Positions 23,113 to 33,745 of a DNA stretch of 64,000 bases are shown here, one piece after another (within the stretch, counting starts at the first letter, position 1; every line of letters begins with the position of its first letter). Origin of the DNA: Abelmoschus esculentus (lineage: Eukaryota > Streptophyta > Magnoliopsida > Malvales > Malvaceae). The notes beneath the pieces are model-generated. The model was not told the origin of the DNA. It saw only the letters and a program-made list of their open reading frames with translations, and ran no database searches. A program made the translations under genes and the position numbers. Where the stretch lies: contig JAUCBN010000020.1 of NCBI GenBank assembly GCA_035048815.1, positions 4,037,501 through 4,101,500 on the forward strand. The letters are read 5' to 3'.

Positions 23113-24025
23113 AGATCTATACACTTCCTCAGATATCGTGCAGATTAGTTTTTCATGAAGATCTAGACATTTCCTCAGATGTCGTGCGGATAATTTTTCA
23201 CAAAGATCTAGACATTTCCATAGATATCGTGGGGATCATTTTTTCACAAAGATCTAGACGCTTCCTCAGATGTCGTGCGGATCATTTTTTCACGAAGATC
23301 TAGAAACTTCCTCAAATTTCGTACAGATCATTTTTTCATAAATATCTAGACACTTACTCAGATGCCAAGCGGATCGGTTTTTCAGTAAGATAGATCTAAA
23401 CGCTTCCTAAGATGTCGTACGGATCGGTTTTTCATGAATATCTAGTAACTTCCTCAGATGTCGTGCGGATCAATTTTTTCACAAAGATCTAGTCACTTTA
23501 TCAGATGTTGTGCAGATCAATTTTTCACGAAGATCTTGTCACTTCCTCAGATGTCGTGCGGATCGGTTTTTCACGAAGATCTTGTCACTTCCTCAAATGT
23601 CGTGTGGATCATTTTTTCGCAAAGATCTAGACACTTTCTCAGATTTCTTGCGGATCAGTTTTTTACGAAGATCTAGTCATTTCCTCAGATGTCGTGCGGA
23701 TCAATTTTTCACGAAGATCTTGTCACTTCCTCAAATGTCGTGTGGATTAGTTTTTCACGAAGATCTAGTCACTTCCTCAGATGTTGTGCGGATCATTTTT
23801 TCACGATGATCTTGTCACTTCCTCAGATCTCGTGTGGATCAGTTTTTCACGTAGATCTAGTCACTTCTTCAGATGTCATGCAGATCAGTTTTTCACGAAG
23901 ATCTAGTCACTTAGATGTCGTGCGGACCAGTTTTTACGAAGATCTAGTCACATATTCAGATTTCGTTTAGGCCACTTTTTCATGAAGATCTTACCACTTC
24001 TTCAAATGTAGTGCAGATCAATTAT
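23113..24025 (+). repeat. 46-47 bp tandem repeat array, about 19 copies
   Basis: The unit is AGATCTAGTCACTTCCTCAG followed by ATGTCGTGCGGATCAGTTTT and a TCACGA end. Units diverge by a few bases each and by one or two bases in length. Nearly every unit has an AGATCT hexamer. There are no unique spacers, so it is a minisatellite and not CRISPR. It lies in the 3' region of the Tat-like element. The frames left open by the array are by-products of the repeat. Confidence 0.85.
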
Positions 24026-24284
24026 ATTTCGATCATATCATATCATGTTATTTCGTCAAATTATGTCGTGTTACTAGTTTTTCGTATTAAGTTTTTTTAT
24101 AAAATATCTTAATAAATAATTCGTTTCATAAAAATGGAGAGTTGACTAATCCGAAGATGCAGGTAAAGCTGAAGTTGATGCCGATATGCTTCATTGAAGG
24201 ATACAAATGTCGAATATTGTATGATTGAGGGAGCTGACTAAGCCTGATATGTTCATAAGATGGAGGAAAATGAAACAAGAGGCA

Positions 24285-24622
24285 ATTCAAATGCCCATTG
24301 AAATCCATTCTCACGAATGATCAAGTAATTAAATCGTTGGTACCAACTGATTGTATCTAGAGTAATGGTACAACTAGCCTAGAGCAAACGACTACCGATA
24401 AAGGCAAGCCAAATCCGTTAATCCATGTGCATTTGAAAAAAATGCATTGATAAAGACCATTCAAAATGTCCATTGAAATCCATTCTCGCGAATGGTCAAG
24501 AGATTAAATCCTTGGTACCAACTGATTGTTCCCAAAGAAATGGTACAACTAGCCCAGAATAAACAACTACCGGTAAAGGCAAGTCAAATCCGTCAATCCA
24601 TGTGCATTTGAAAAAAAATGCA
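24285..24622 (+). repeat. Tandem duplication of about 161 bp, offset 174 bp
   Basis: ATTCAAA(A)TG(C/T)CCATTGAAATCC begins at 24285 and 24459. Both copies end TTTGAAAA..ATGCA (24445 and 24622). Identity is about 85-90% by eye. The copies lie downstream of the 46-bp array in presumed 3' element sequence. Confidence 0.75.
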
Positions 24623-26393
24623 ACTAAGATCACCATTTTTATAATCAATGGAAGTTGCCTCACATAAGTTCTGTAGCTGAAAAGGCATCAACATTGTAAT
24701 TGTATCAAATGTCAGAAAATATTTCCTCGTCTGTGTTGCAACGAGACTAGACATCAAAATCTTAAACGTTCGATCTTGTCTCTCCATTAGTGTTGCATCT
24801 GGATCAAATGTTATACATTATCTTGTCCTCTGTGTTACAGATGAATTTTGATGGTGACTCCCCAGACGAATTTCGGTGATTATATGAGTTATAAATAAAA
24901 ATTAAAATAACCTAATTTTTTTAGTGATTTGTTAAAATTATTTTTAAGTTCGAGTTTAGTCCCTTAACTTTTCCTAATAGATACTGATATAAAAAGTATG
25001 AAGATATATATCACATATAAAAAATATAAAGAATTGTCTATACATATCCTATATGAGTAGAAAAAATTATTTAAATTAAAATCAAACAATACTATAATAT
25101 TATAAATAATTATAATTAAACTTTTATAAAAATAAAAAACTCAACTCAAATTTTATAAATTTAAATTAAAAATTAAATAAAATTTAAATTATAAATACGA
25201 TACATCAATTCACTCAAAATTTTATAACACTACTTATAAATGTTCTTTGAGGCTCTTTTGCGTGCCTCAATAGTCTCAATCGGTGCACACCAATGCCTTG
25301 TCAGTCGTCTTTATGTACTTTGATCTAATTTAATAACTCTCGAGCCATCCTCTCTTTCCTAAAAAAATAAATAAATTATATCATAGTTAAATTTCATCAC
25401 GTATTTATTAGATTAATCATTAAAAATTATTATTTTTTTCATGTCATATATTTTTTGAAAGATTCACTTAAATTGTTTATAAAATGAATTAACAGTAAAT
25501 ATGAATAGAGATTCATTTAAGAAAATATAACATAAAAAAATATAAAATGAATGATTTTTAGTGATTGATCTCATAGATGACATGGTAAAATTTATCCGTA
25601 GTATAATTTTTCATTTCCTCGACACTTTGATCTAGCAATTCCCGTACCGTTAGTGTTTTTCTTTTACGCCTCCGATTAAATTAATTAAGTATATAAATAT
25701 AAAAATTAAACATATTATTGTAATAATTTTATTAATTATCGTATTATCAATTATTAAATTTTATAGATAGTAATTTCCTTTTAAGTCGGTGACTATTTTA
25801 TAATTTTTCATATTCATATCTCAAAAAAAAAAACATACATTATTATAATTATTTCGAAACAAAAGAACGTGACAATTCAACTGAAAATTGGAGGAAGCAT
25901 AAAACTATCCGTCCTGTTACTATTCTCATTCGAAAAATCTTTTGTTCTCTAATTATGTTTTTTTCTATGTCACACTTACACTAAAATTTATTAAATAAAA
26001 TTTAAATCATAATCTTAATGTTTGTATCTTAAATTCTAAATCTTATACTTTAAAAAATATATCTTATTGCACATGCCTTCTAACTTTAAGTAGTTAATGG
26101 AATGGTTGTTGTTCTTAGAGCTTATGGGTTCGAGCATTAATAATGTCAGCAGAGTGATTGAGTGATCAATCTCAAATGGTTGGGATTATATTTTAGAATA
26201 GATACTACTGTAATCACTATTAGCTAATTCAAAAAAATACATTTTATCTCTAATTTTTAAAACTCAAACCACAAATTTTTAATCATAAATCATAAACTCA
26301 CTATTTTAAAACAGTGGCACCAATAAAAATATAATAAAAGGGTAAATGATTTATATCCATTTGAATTACCTATGTTTTTAAGTAAGCTAAGTC
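24623..26393. other. Mostly AT-rich gene-free region
   Basis: I see no supported gene or transposon end here. A patch at 26110-26190 has a GGGTTCGAGCA B-box-like string without a convincing A box. Confidence 0.5.
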
Positions 26394-27099
26394 TAGAGGT
26401 GTTTAAATTTATCCGATCTAATTGACCCAATTAGATTGGTCTCACCCGACTACACGAAACAAAATAATGAATAATTCCCGAAAAATTATTTGACCGGATC
26501 AAGTACCCGACCTGAGAATAATTGGGCCAAGCTTAAGTTTTTTTTCTTTCTAGTTAACGAGTACCTGACTCGACCCGACTAATTTTAATTTATATATATT
26601 TTTAGTTTTAAATTATATTTTTTATTGTACATTCCTTAATATTGTACATAAAATTAAATTTAAATATCTAAATTAATTTTATGTTTATTAATGCCGAAAG
26701 AAAAACCCGATATTAATATTTTTAATGTTATTTTAGTGATAAAATTTAATAAATATATTTGTATACGTGTATCTAAATATTCTAAAATTAACTTTAAATA
26801 TCAAATTTTTATGTTTAGTTATGTATTATAAAATTATAAAATTTATATATTTAATATGTGATTTTTTTAAATTTTAAAATAAAATATATATAAACTGGAT
26901 ACTCATTACTCGATTAGCCGAGTATTCGAATTTTTTGAGTACTCGATAATAAATACCCGATATAAAAAACGAAACATAAACAAAATAATTAATACCCGAA
27001 AAAAATCAGATACCCAATTTTTTGAATACCCAGTAATAAACCCCTCAATACCCTTACTTATTTTTTATAAATTATAGCTTCCTACTTGCCAAACCTCTA
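26394..27099. mobile_element. Probable degraded hAT-like element, about 0.7 kb
   Basis: The left end is TAGAGGTGTTTAA and the right end, read on the minus strand, is TAGAGGTTTGGCAA. They share TAGAGGT. The interior carries repeated ACCCGA and TACTCG motifs in subterminal positions, as in other plant hAT derivatives. The flanking octamers (GCTAAGTC and GCAGAGGT) match at only four positions, so the target duplication is not convincing. Confidence 0.4.
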
Positions 27100-27279
27100 G
27101 CAGAGGTGTTAATTTAAGCAAAACAGATTTTTTTTTTTATATATAACATATATTTTATAATTTATATTCAAAATATAATATTTTTTTTGATAAATATTTG
27201 TTTTTATTTAATGCAAAAAATCATCAAAATATAATTAAAATTTATCAATTCACTTTTACAACAAAATCAAAATAGAAAA

Positions 27280-27895
27280 ACTTAAACTAAATTCCAAGAA
27301 GAGAAGGAGAAGAGAGAGCAAGTTTGCTATATCCTCGTAGTCTCATACCAACATCGAATTTAATTTTTATTAAAATATTTTGAGTACTCCTACTACCTTT
27401 CTCATGCAATCTGTTATTTCTTTCCTACCATACATAATACATCATCGCCCCCAAACTATGCGAATAATGACAGCCCGTAGTAATTTTTTCTTGTCATGCC
27501 TCTGCATCTAGTTAAGTTGCATTCCCCATCCTCCCACAATAGAGCTAATAGCACAATCTTGTAGGATGAGATGTCAAACTTCTTTAACAAACCTACTGTC
27601 ACAAAATAAATAATCCCTTGTTTCTATAGAATCAGAATAGAAAACACAATTTGGATAAACCAAGAACCCCCAAAATAACATACGATCTTTACTTGGTAAT
27701 ATATTCATTAAAGTTAACCAAGCGATAAAGAAATGTCTCGGAAGTGTTAGGCCATCTCAAATAACACGAAATCATACTACTTTCTCTCTTTTATGTTTTA
27801 GAGTTTTCCAAGCAAATTTAACCTTATAACTGCCCTGCAATTTATCCATAATACAGACCAGTTAGAGCTTAAAAACTTTCTTCTAAGCCCAATTA
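27280..27895 (-). pseudogene. LINE ORF2 3' end (zf-RVT domain)
   Basis: The minus strand from about 27840 reads GSYKVKFAWKTLKHKREKVV, then VWFRVIWDGLTLPRHFFIAW, then LPSKDRMLFWGFLV and a SIETRDYLF segment before stops. This is the C-terminal zinc-binding (zf-RVT) region of plant L1-type LINEs, whose standard pattern is VW....PKHAFI.WLA...RLPT.DRL..WG....C..C....E..DHLFF. Two of the zinc cysteines are missing or shifted. The fragment is 5'-truncated, as usual for LINEs. Confidence 0.75.
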
Positions 27896-28213
27896 TAACT
27901 ACATTTAACTGGGGTATTTAGGAAACATTTTTCTTTCGGGAGATATTCTTTAACCCATGCTACTCATAAAGAACCAACTTGAGTAAAGAAGAACCAAATG
28001 CACTTCAACATACAAGCCTTGTTTCAAACAACAATATCTCTAATTTTCAATATCTTTAATTTTAAATTTTAAATTTATGTAATATGCCTTAAAGAGAAAA
28101 GCTACGAAAAATACGAGAATTGTTGTGCTTTAAATAAATAATAATTACTTCAAAGCTTTAATTCTTTGTTTTTCAGATGCTAAATCAAAATTCCATAATT
28201 TTACAACTCAAAA

Positions 28214-28229
28214 GACAGACAGACAGACA
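28214..28229 (+). repeat. (GACA)4 microsatellite upstream of TAR2-like gene
   Basis: Four consecutive GACA units lie about 85 bp upstream of the TATA box. They would be length-variable. Confidence 0.8.
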
Positions 28230-28300
28230 GCATTAGAAAGAAAACAAAACAAATGAAATGAAAGCATCTTTCTTTTCCGCTTCCTTTTTCCTCGTACTTC

Positions 28301-28307
28301 TATATAA
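28301..28307 (+). promoter_or_regulatory. TATA box of the TAR2-like gene
   Basis: TATATAA lies 371 bp upstream of the ATG. It is followed about 30 bp downstream by CATTAGTCA-type sequence and a pyrimidine-rich leader with CTTTTTTTTTCC runs. It is the best core-promoter candidate in the upstream region. Confidence 0.55.
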
Positions 28308-28671
28308 CCTCCATTAGTCATCTAAATATGGAACAGCGAATCTAAGCTTGTTGCTTGCATCTGATTCTTCTCGAGATCTGGGATTTCTTGTGTTAAAAAA
28401 TGGCATGCTGGGATTTCTTGATTCCCGAGAAAATCTCCACTCGCAAGTATTCCCCGGGGCGTTCCTCCTACATACACCCTACAGCTAAATGCTTTACTTA
28501 GCTTCTTTTTTTTTTCCTTTTCTTTTATTTTCTCACCAATCTTGCACGTTTTGGTTTGTTCAAGAAAACAGTAAATACCCTTTCTTGATTTCTCGAAAAT
28601 TTTCCGTTCTTATCTTTAAGTCTCAGCTTGTTTATCTTCTTTATCATCTATTTCTGCGTGTGTGAGGAAGA

Positions 28672-31432
28672 ATGAAGATGACAAACATGTCGAGTGTTTT
28701 CAATGTGAAGAACTTACTGGTTTTGTCACTTGCTCTGAATGTGAGTTTAATCCTTAGAGTCCTACTTCTGCATGATGCTCAAGATGGGAGCTTTAATGGC
28801 TTCTTTTTCACCAAGCATAATGGATCACAGTCACAGAAAAAAGCTCTGTTCTCCCCTGTTCCATCAGCTTCTTCCTCTCTTTCAATGGCTCAAGCTGACC
28901 AAGACAGGGTTATCAACCTTGATCAGTAAGTTTCTTATTTCCTTGTAAAATTAACAATTTTAGTGACCCTTTAGATTTGCTTAACTATCAAAAATGTCAT
29001 TTCATGAGAATATGGAAGGAAGATTTCTGGGGTCAATGAATCAATGATGCTGTCAGTATGATTTCCTATAAATGGTCACAATATTTCCTTCTCTTGTTTT
29101 TTTTGGCCTTTTGCTAACCAATGATCATTTTAGTTATTAACTATTATTTTTATTACATTAAAGTATAAAACAGCAATCATGTTTTATAGTGCTGATCAAT
29201 TGACAATGGCAAGTCTTTATGTTGGGTTAAATTTTTGAGATTTTCCATGGTGCATGAGTCTACCTTTTCAGGTAAATGAACACCCTTTTTTGTCTTCCCT
29301 TTGTTCCCAATTTGCAACCTTGCTCAACATAATTCGGACATTTTCACCCCTTGGTCTGTTGGTCATCATTCTGCTTACTTGTGTGGTGGTGGAACATGGA
29401 AGTGGACCTCTCAAATCAATGCAGGAAAATATTGGGTTTTCAGCTTTTTAATTTTGCAGCAAGTGGGTGAATCCCTCTCTCCACGGTCAGTGTTCTTTTG
29501 TGGGGGCCATGAACCGCCCCAAAGTGTGGCATTGCATGTAACCCACTTTCTGTCCATAAGCAAGAAGATTTGTCTTTGAGCTTTTGACTTAAAAGATCTA
29601 AACTTTTTACAAGCACCATGGGCGGCCTGTGCTGTGTCCGTAAATCAGATCCTCTTTCCTTTGCTTTGCGTTTTTGCTGGTGGTGGTGGACTGAATGCGG
29701 AAGTGGGGTTGTCTGAAATCCAACACCTTTGCTTCTGTCGTTTTGGTGGTCCAATAATGAAGCAATCTCTTGGTCTTCACCTTTACCACGTAGCACTAGG
29801 ATTTTATCAAGTGTCCATCTGATGTGACCTGTGCATACCCATGTAATCATTGATCTGCTGATGACAGGGACCCACCAGTGCCTGCCATTCCCATGCTCCT
29901 ATTCCATTTATAGTTTCCCAAATGGCAGCTCATGTCAGATTTTTTTATTACTTTTAGCTGTTTTTACCCTGAATGTGCTGTGTTTTGTATGTTTACTGTA
30001 TCATTCATTCATGTGAATCAACAGGGTTTTTTTGGTATTGCCTTAATGATGTCTGGTAACTTTTTTCGGACATTGCTTTTCTAATATAATATTGTTTGTA
30101 AATGCAGTGGCGATCCGACAATGTACGAAAGCTATTGGCGAAAGATGGGGGAGGAAACTACCGTTGTTATTCCAGGATGGCAGTTCGTGAGCTACTTTTC
30201 GGATGCCACCAGACTTTGCTGGTTCTTAGAGCCCGAGTTTGCAAACCAAATTGTCCGATTACATAACATGGTTGGCAATGCAGTGACTGAGAACCGGCAT
30301 ATTGTTGTTGGAACCGGATCGACACAACTCTATCAAGCTGCCCTCTATGCGCTGTCCCCCGACACAGATGCAGAGCCCATCAGTGTGGTTTCAGCAGCCC
30401 CTTATTATTCTGTCAGTATAAGATACATAAATTTTTAACTTGGTTGAATCACTTGATGCATATGCAATGTGTTAAAGATATGTTGACATAAGTTGTTGAT
30501 TACCTGCAGTCCTATCCTTTGATTACCGATTGCGTCAAGTCCGGGCTCTATAAGTGGGGAGGTGATGCTCGGAGCTTTAATATAAACAGGCCTTACATCG
30601 AACTCGTTACCTCCCCCAACAATCCCGATGGATTCGCGAGGCGCTCGGTTGTTAATGGCAGTGAGGGGATACTAATTCATGATCTCGCCTATTATTGGCC
30701 ACAATACACTCCCATATCCTCTGCAGCGAACTATGATTTGATGCTATTCACTGTCTCCAAGAGCACTGGTCATGCCGGGATGCGCATTGGGTAACTTTTG
30801 GCATAATGGTTTTTCAAACTTCCTCAAATGTATCAAAGGATGTATTTTCTAACTTTGTACCTTATACATGTTCCAGATGGGCTCTTGTTAAAGATGAAGA
30901 TGTTGCAAGAAAAATGACAAAGTACATAGAGATCAACACGATCGGTGTGTCGAAGGATTCACAGTTGAGAGCAGCCAAGGTTTTGAAAGTTATATCCGAC
31001 AACAGTGAAAGATCGAATGCAGGCGACTCTTTCTTCGAGTTCAGTTACCATGTTATGGCCAAGAGGTGGAAGCAATTAAGAGAGGCTGTGCATGAGAGTG
31101 GCCTATTTAGTGTGCCTGATTTTCCTCCCCAGCTCTGCAAGTTTCTCAACGTGGTCTTCGAGCCTCAACCTGGTAAGAGAATGTCGAAAATATAGTTATG
31201 TACATCAAGTTCACAGTCTAGACTTGGCTGAACTTTGTTGTTTTCAGCTTTTGCATGGGTAAAGTGTGAAGGAGAGATCGAAGACTGTGAAAGCTTCCTT
31301 CGACGGAAGAAAATATTGACTCGGAGTGGCAAACACTTCGGGTTTAGCTCAAAGTACGTCCGAATAAGCATGTTGGATCGAGACCGGAATTATGATACCT
31401 TTGTAGAAAGATTGTCTACGATCCGATCGTGA
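28672..31432 (+). CDS. TAR2: Tryptophan aminotransferase-related protein, TAR2-like (5 exons)
   Basis: This PLP enzyme converts L-tryptophan to indole-3-pyruvate, the first step of the IPA auxin pathway that YUCCA monooxygenases complete. My exons are 28672-28925, 30108-30411, 30510-30790, 30877-31172 and 31248-31432, all with GT-AG borders, giving 439 codons plus stop. Arabidopsis TAR2 is 440 aa and TAA1 is shorter. A hydrophobic N-terminal segment (residues about 14-33, NLLVLSLALNVSLIL) suggests ER membrane anchoring, a TAR2 trait. The alliinase C-terminal domain starts at HGDPTMYESYW (85-95). VGTGSTQLYQ (152-161) is the cofactor phosphate loop and SPNNPDG (221-227) the conserved Asn-Pro motif. 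Lys270 in SKSTGHAGMRIGW is the Schiff-base lysine. No lesion is seen. TAR3/TAR4 or an alliinase is the alternative, but size and N terminus favour TAR2. Confidence 0.92.
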
Positions 31433-31656
31433 CATCGGATTGGACACACCTCTATAGGCAAAGCAGGGGAACGAGGGAGGTAGAATTCTTTTGTAAATTA
31501 ACCAACAGATATATTTTACCAAGCTCTCTTCTTGTTTTCATGGTTAAAGCAACATTTTTAGGAGTATAATTTACCATATTTCACCCTGAATTCATCTTTT
31601 GCCTGTTTGAGTGTGTTTAAGCTTGAAATATTCTTTGTGTGTTATTTAAGCTCTCA

Positions 31657-31662
31657 AATAAA
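31657..31662 (+). terminator. Polyadenylation signal of TAR2-like gene
   Basis: AATAAA lies 225 bp after the stop codon at 31432. It is on the plus strand and faces the minus-strand signal of the convergent gene at 31714-31719. Confidence 0.5.
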
Positions 31663-31713
31663 ACAATCAAAATTCCTATAATTGGCCAAATAGGGAATGA
31701 TCTAAAAGCCCTC

Positions 31714-31719
31714 TTTATT
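31714..31719 (-). terminator. Polyadenylation signal of the SDR gene
   Basis: The minus strand reads AATAAA (plus TTTATT), 223 bp beyond the SDR stop codon. Together with the plus-strand signal at 31657 it implies abutting or overlapping 3' ends. Confidence 0.5.
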
Positions 31720-31941
31720 ATGCAATACACAAATAATCCTGTAAAATGTCTTTATATTTGCTTATATATTGTTGAAGGATTCGGCATCGATTAATCAAAG
31801 ATTGACCAATCAATTCATGTATATAGCAAAGTCCGTTAAGACAATCTTCACCTTTGAAACGGACAATATCTCGTATCAGATTCAGTTCGGTAATCCTTAC
31901 ACCATGTATGTACATCCTAATTGTTTTTGGATCTTGTGAAT

Positions 31942-33745
31942 CTAACACGGTGCTTGATATTTCAATCGTCCACGGATCAGAGCTCGGGTCTGCCTCCAAA
32001 GCTTTCGTGCCACTAATTCATCATCGGCTAAGGCTGAGCAGTTGCTCTCATTGCAGTCTGCAAAGTATTTCCCACTCATCCCTTGTGCTTGTGGGCTCAG
32101 TGCGACGTAGCAAGTAGTGGATGCGCCCTGCATCAAGTCACAGTTTCCAAACCGCAGCATCAACACTACTGATCCACCATGGCCTTTTTGTTTTATATTA
32201 TATACGATACAAAACTGAGCCAAAGACAAACCTGAGATGTAGACTTGAGCAACTTTGAGGCAATAAAAAAGAGAGAATCTGCATGTGCGTAGACATTACG
32301 AGTATCAGTTCAGGTAAAGACTTGAAATCAATGCAACTTAGATTGCAAGGATGTGGAGATTTACCAGTAACAATACCCTTGTGTGCTCTGATAATTCCGG
32401 TCTTTACGATCCCCGGGTGTACGGCATTGATGCTTACATTCTCATTTCTTGCCTGCAAGTCGTGGACTATTATTATATACACTATCAATGAAAAAAAATC
32501 TTCAACAAATATAAGTCACCTTCAGCTGCCTGGCTATTTCTTTGGCATGCAGTATGTTTGCTACTTTGGATTGAGCATAAGCATGTGTGCCATTATATCT
32601 GCATGAGCAAACACTAACAATTTATATATGTATACGCGCGCGCACACACACGCGAAGTAGCGAATACCATTGAATTCGAGACATGTACTTGTTAGGGTTG
32701 AGCATTTGGTTGAATTCGAAACAGTCTCTTTTAACCCAGATGTGAATCACAGAAGAAAGGTTTATGATTCTTCCTTGGATCCCTGTCTGCTCTGCTGTTT
32801 CTATCATCTTCTCCATCAACATTTCTGTCAATAAGAAATGACCTGCCACAAACAAAAACAAAACAGTAAGGGAAACAAGGTTGGTTTCAGGGACTTAAAT
32901 TGCGGTTGCGACCGTTATTTTCTGCAATAGCAGTTTCGGACGGTACCATTACCGTTGTGGTAACAACAAGATTATTGTAATATATGAGGTAAAAGAATTA
33001 GTTTACCCAAGTAATTTGTTGCAAATGTCATCTCAATTTTGTCCTCGGAAAGCTCCAGGTTCTGAGAGAATATCCCAGCATTGTTTCTGCAAAATAATCT
33101 TAAACAATTTCAGCATTAGTCCATCTCCTGCACTGTAATTTCTGAAGGATCATGTTTTGTATTCTACATGAGGATGTTAAGAGGCAGCCCCAGAGCCAGA
33201 AACCGAGAGCAGAATCTCTTGACAGAAACCAAAGAACTAAGATCAATCTCAAATAACATAATCTCAGCATTCGGATTAGCATCCTTGTGAATTCTCTCCT
33301 TCAGTTCGGCTGCCTTCTTTAGATCCCTCGCTGCTATCACTACTCTCACTCCTCTCTTTGCCATCACCCGAGCCGTCTCGGCTCCGATACCCGACGTCGC
33401 CCCTGAGAGAATTCGGGAACATGTTTATGTGCATGCAACATAAAGGTTTAAAATTTGATTTCAAGATCACTAACCAGTGATTATAGCTGTTAGACAGCAA
33501 GGGTCGACTGAGGAAGAACAATTCTCTGTGACCTGTTCAGCGGTCGAATTCGAGCCGTAGCCACTGGGGCCTGCAATGCCTGCTAAGTATCTCAGTGTTT
33601 CCTTCATTAGGGTGCCTCCTCGGTTCAAGCTCACGATCTCAAACCACCAAAGCAGCACTATAGCTACCACCAAGATATATATAGTATACATATAGTTTGT
33701 ACTAGTACGTAGAGAAACCTTTGAGAGTTCTTTCCCCAACTTCAC
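31942..33745 (-). CDS. Short-chain dehydrogenase/reductase, TIC32/retinol-dehydrogenase-like (8 exons)
   Basis: This is an NAD(P)-dependent oxidoreductase of the classical SDR fold, of unknown substrate. Exons in order are 33745-33475, 33402-33168, 33086-33007, 32842-32689, 32598-32520, 32452-32365, 32278-32232 and 32127-31942, all GT-AG, total 379 codons plus stop. The Rossmann cofactor motif TGATSGIG is at 90-97 and spans the exon 1/2 junction. NNAG is at 170-173, the catalytic Ser at about 226 (INLSSV), and YAQSK gives Tyr254 and Lys258. The N terminus has a membrane segment (about 20-38, YTIYILVVAIVLLWWF), absent from most chloroplast TIC32 proteins, so an ER or other membrane anchor is likely. 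The donor GTACAT ending exon 4 is chosen because it alone gives KYNGT in frame with exon 5. The next GT would create a stop. It is convergent with the TAR2-like gene. Confidence 0.9.
32629..32655. repeat. (CG)n(CA)n microsatellite in SDR intron 4
   Basis: A purine-pyrimidine alternating run, TACGCGCGCGCACACACACG, lies in the intron between exons 4 and 5. Such tracts are length-variable and can adopt left-handed DNA. It does not touch the splice sites I chose. Confidence 0.75.

Noticed and set aside
23458..23970. Three overlapping open frames with repeated SRRS/CGS-type peptides
   Set aside because: They result from the 46-47 bp array having no stops in some frames. The unit length is not a multiple of three and there is no start context.
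23113..24025. Regular repeats reminiscent of a CRISPR array
   Set aside because: Units are contiguous with no unique spacers, lie in plant DNA inside a retrotransposon and vary in length. It is a minisatellite.
26080..26200. Possible SINE (GGGTTCGAGCA B-box-like string)
   Set aside because: No A box at the right spacing, no A-rich tail and no target duplication found.
29440..29850. 136-codon minus-strand frame
   Set aside because: It lies wholly within intron 1 of the TAR2-like gene and has no domain signature.
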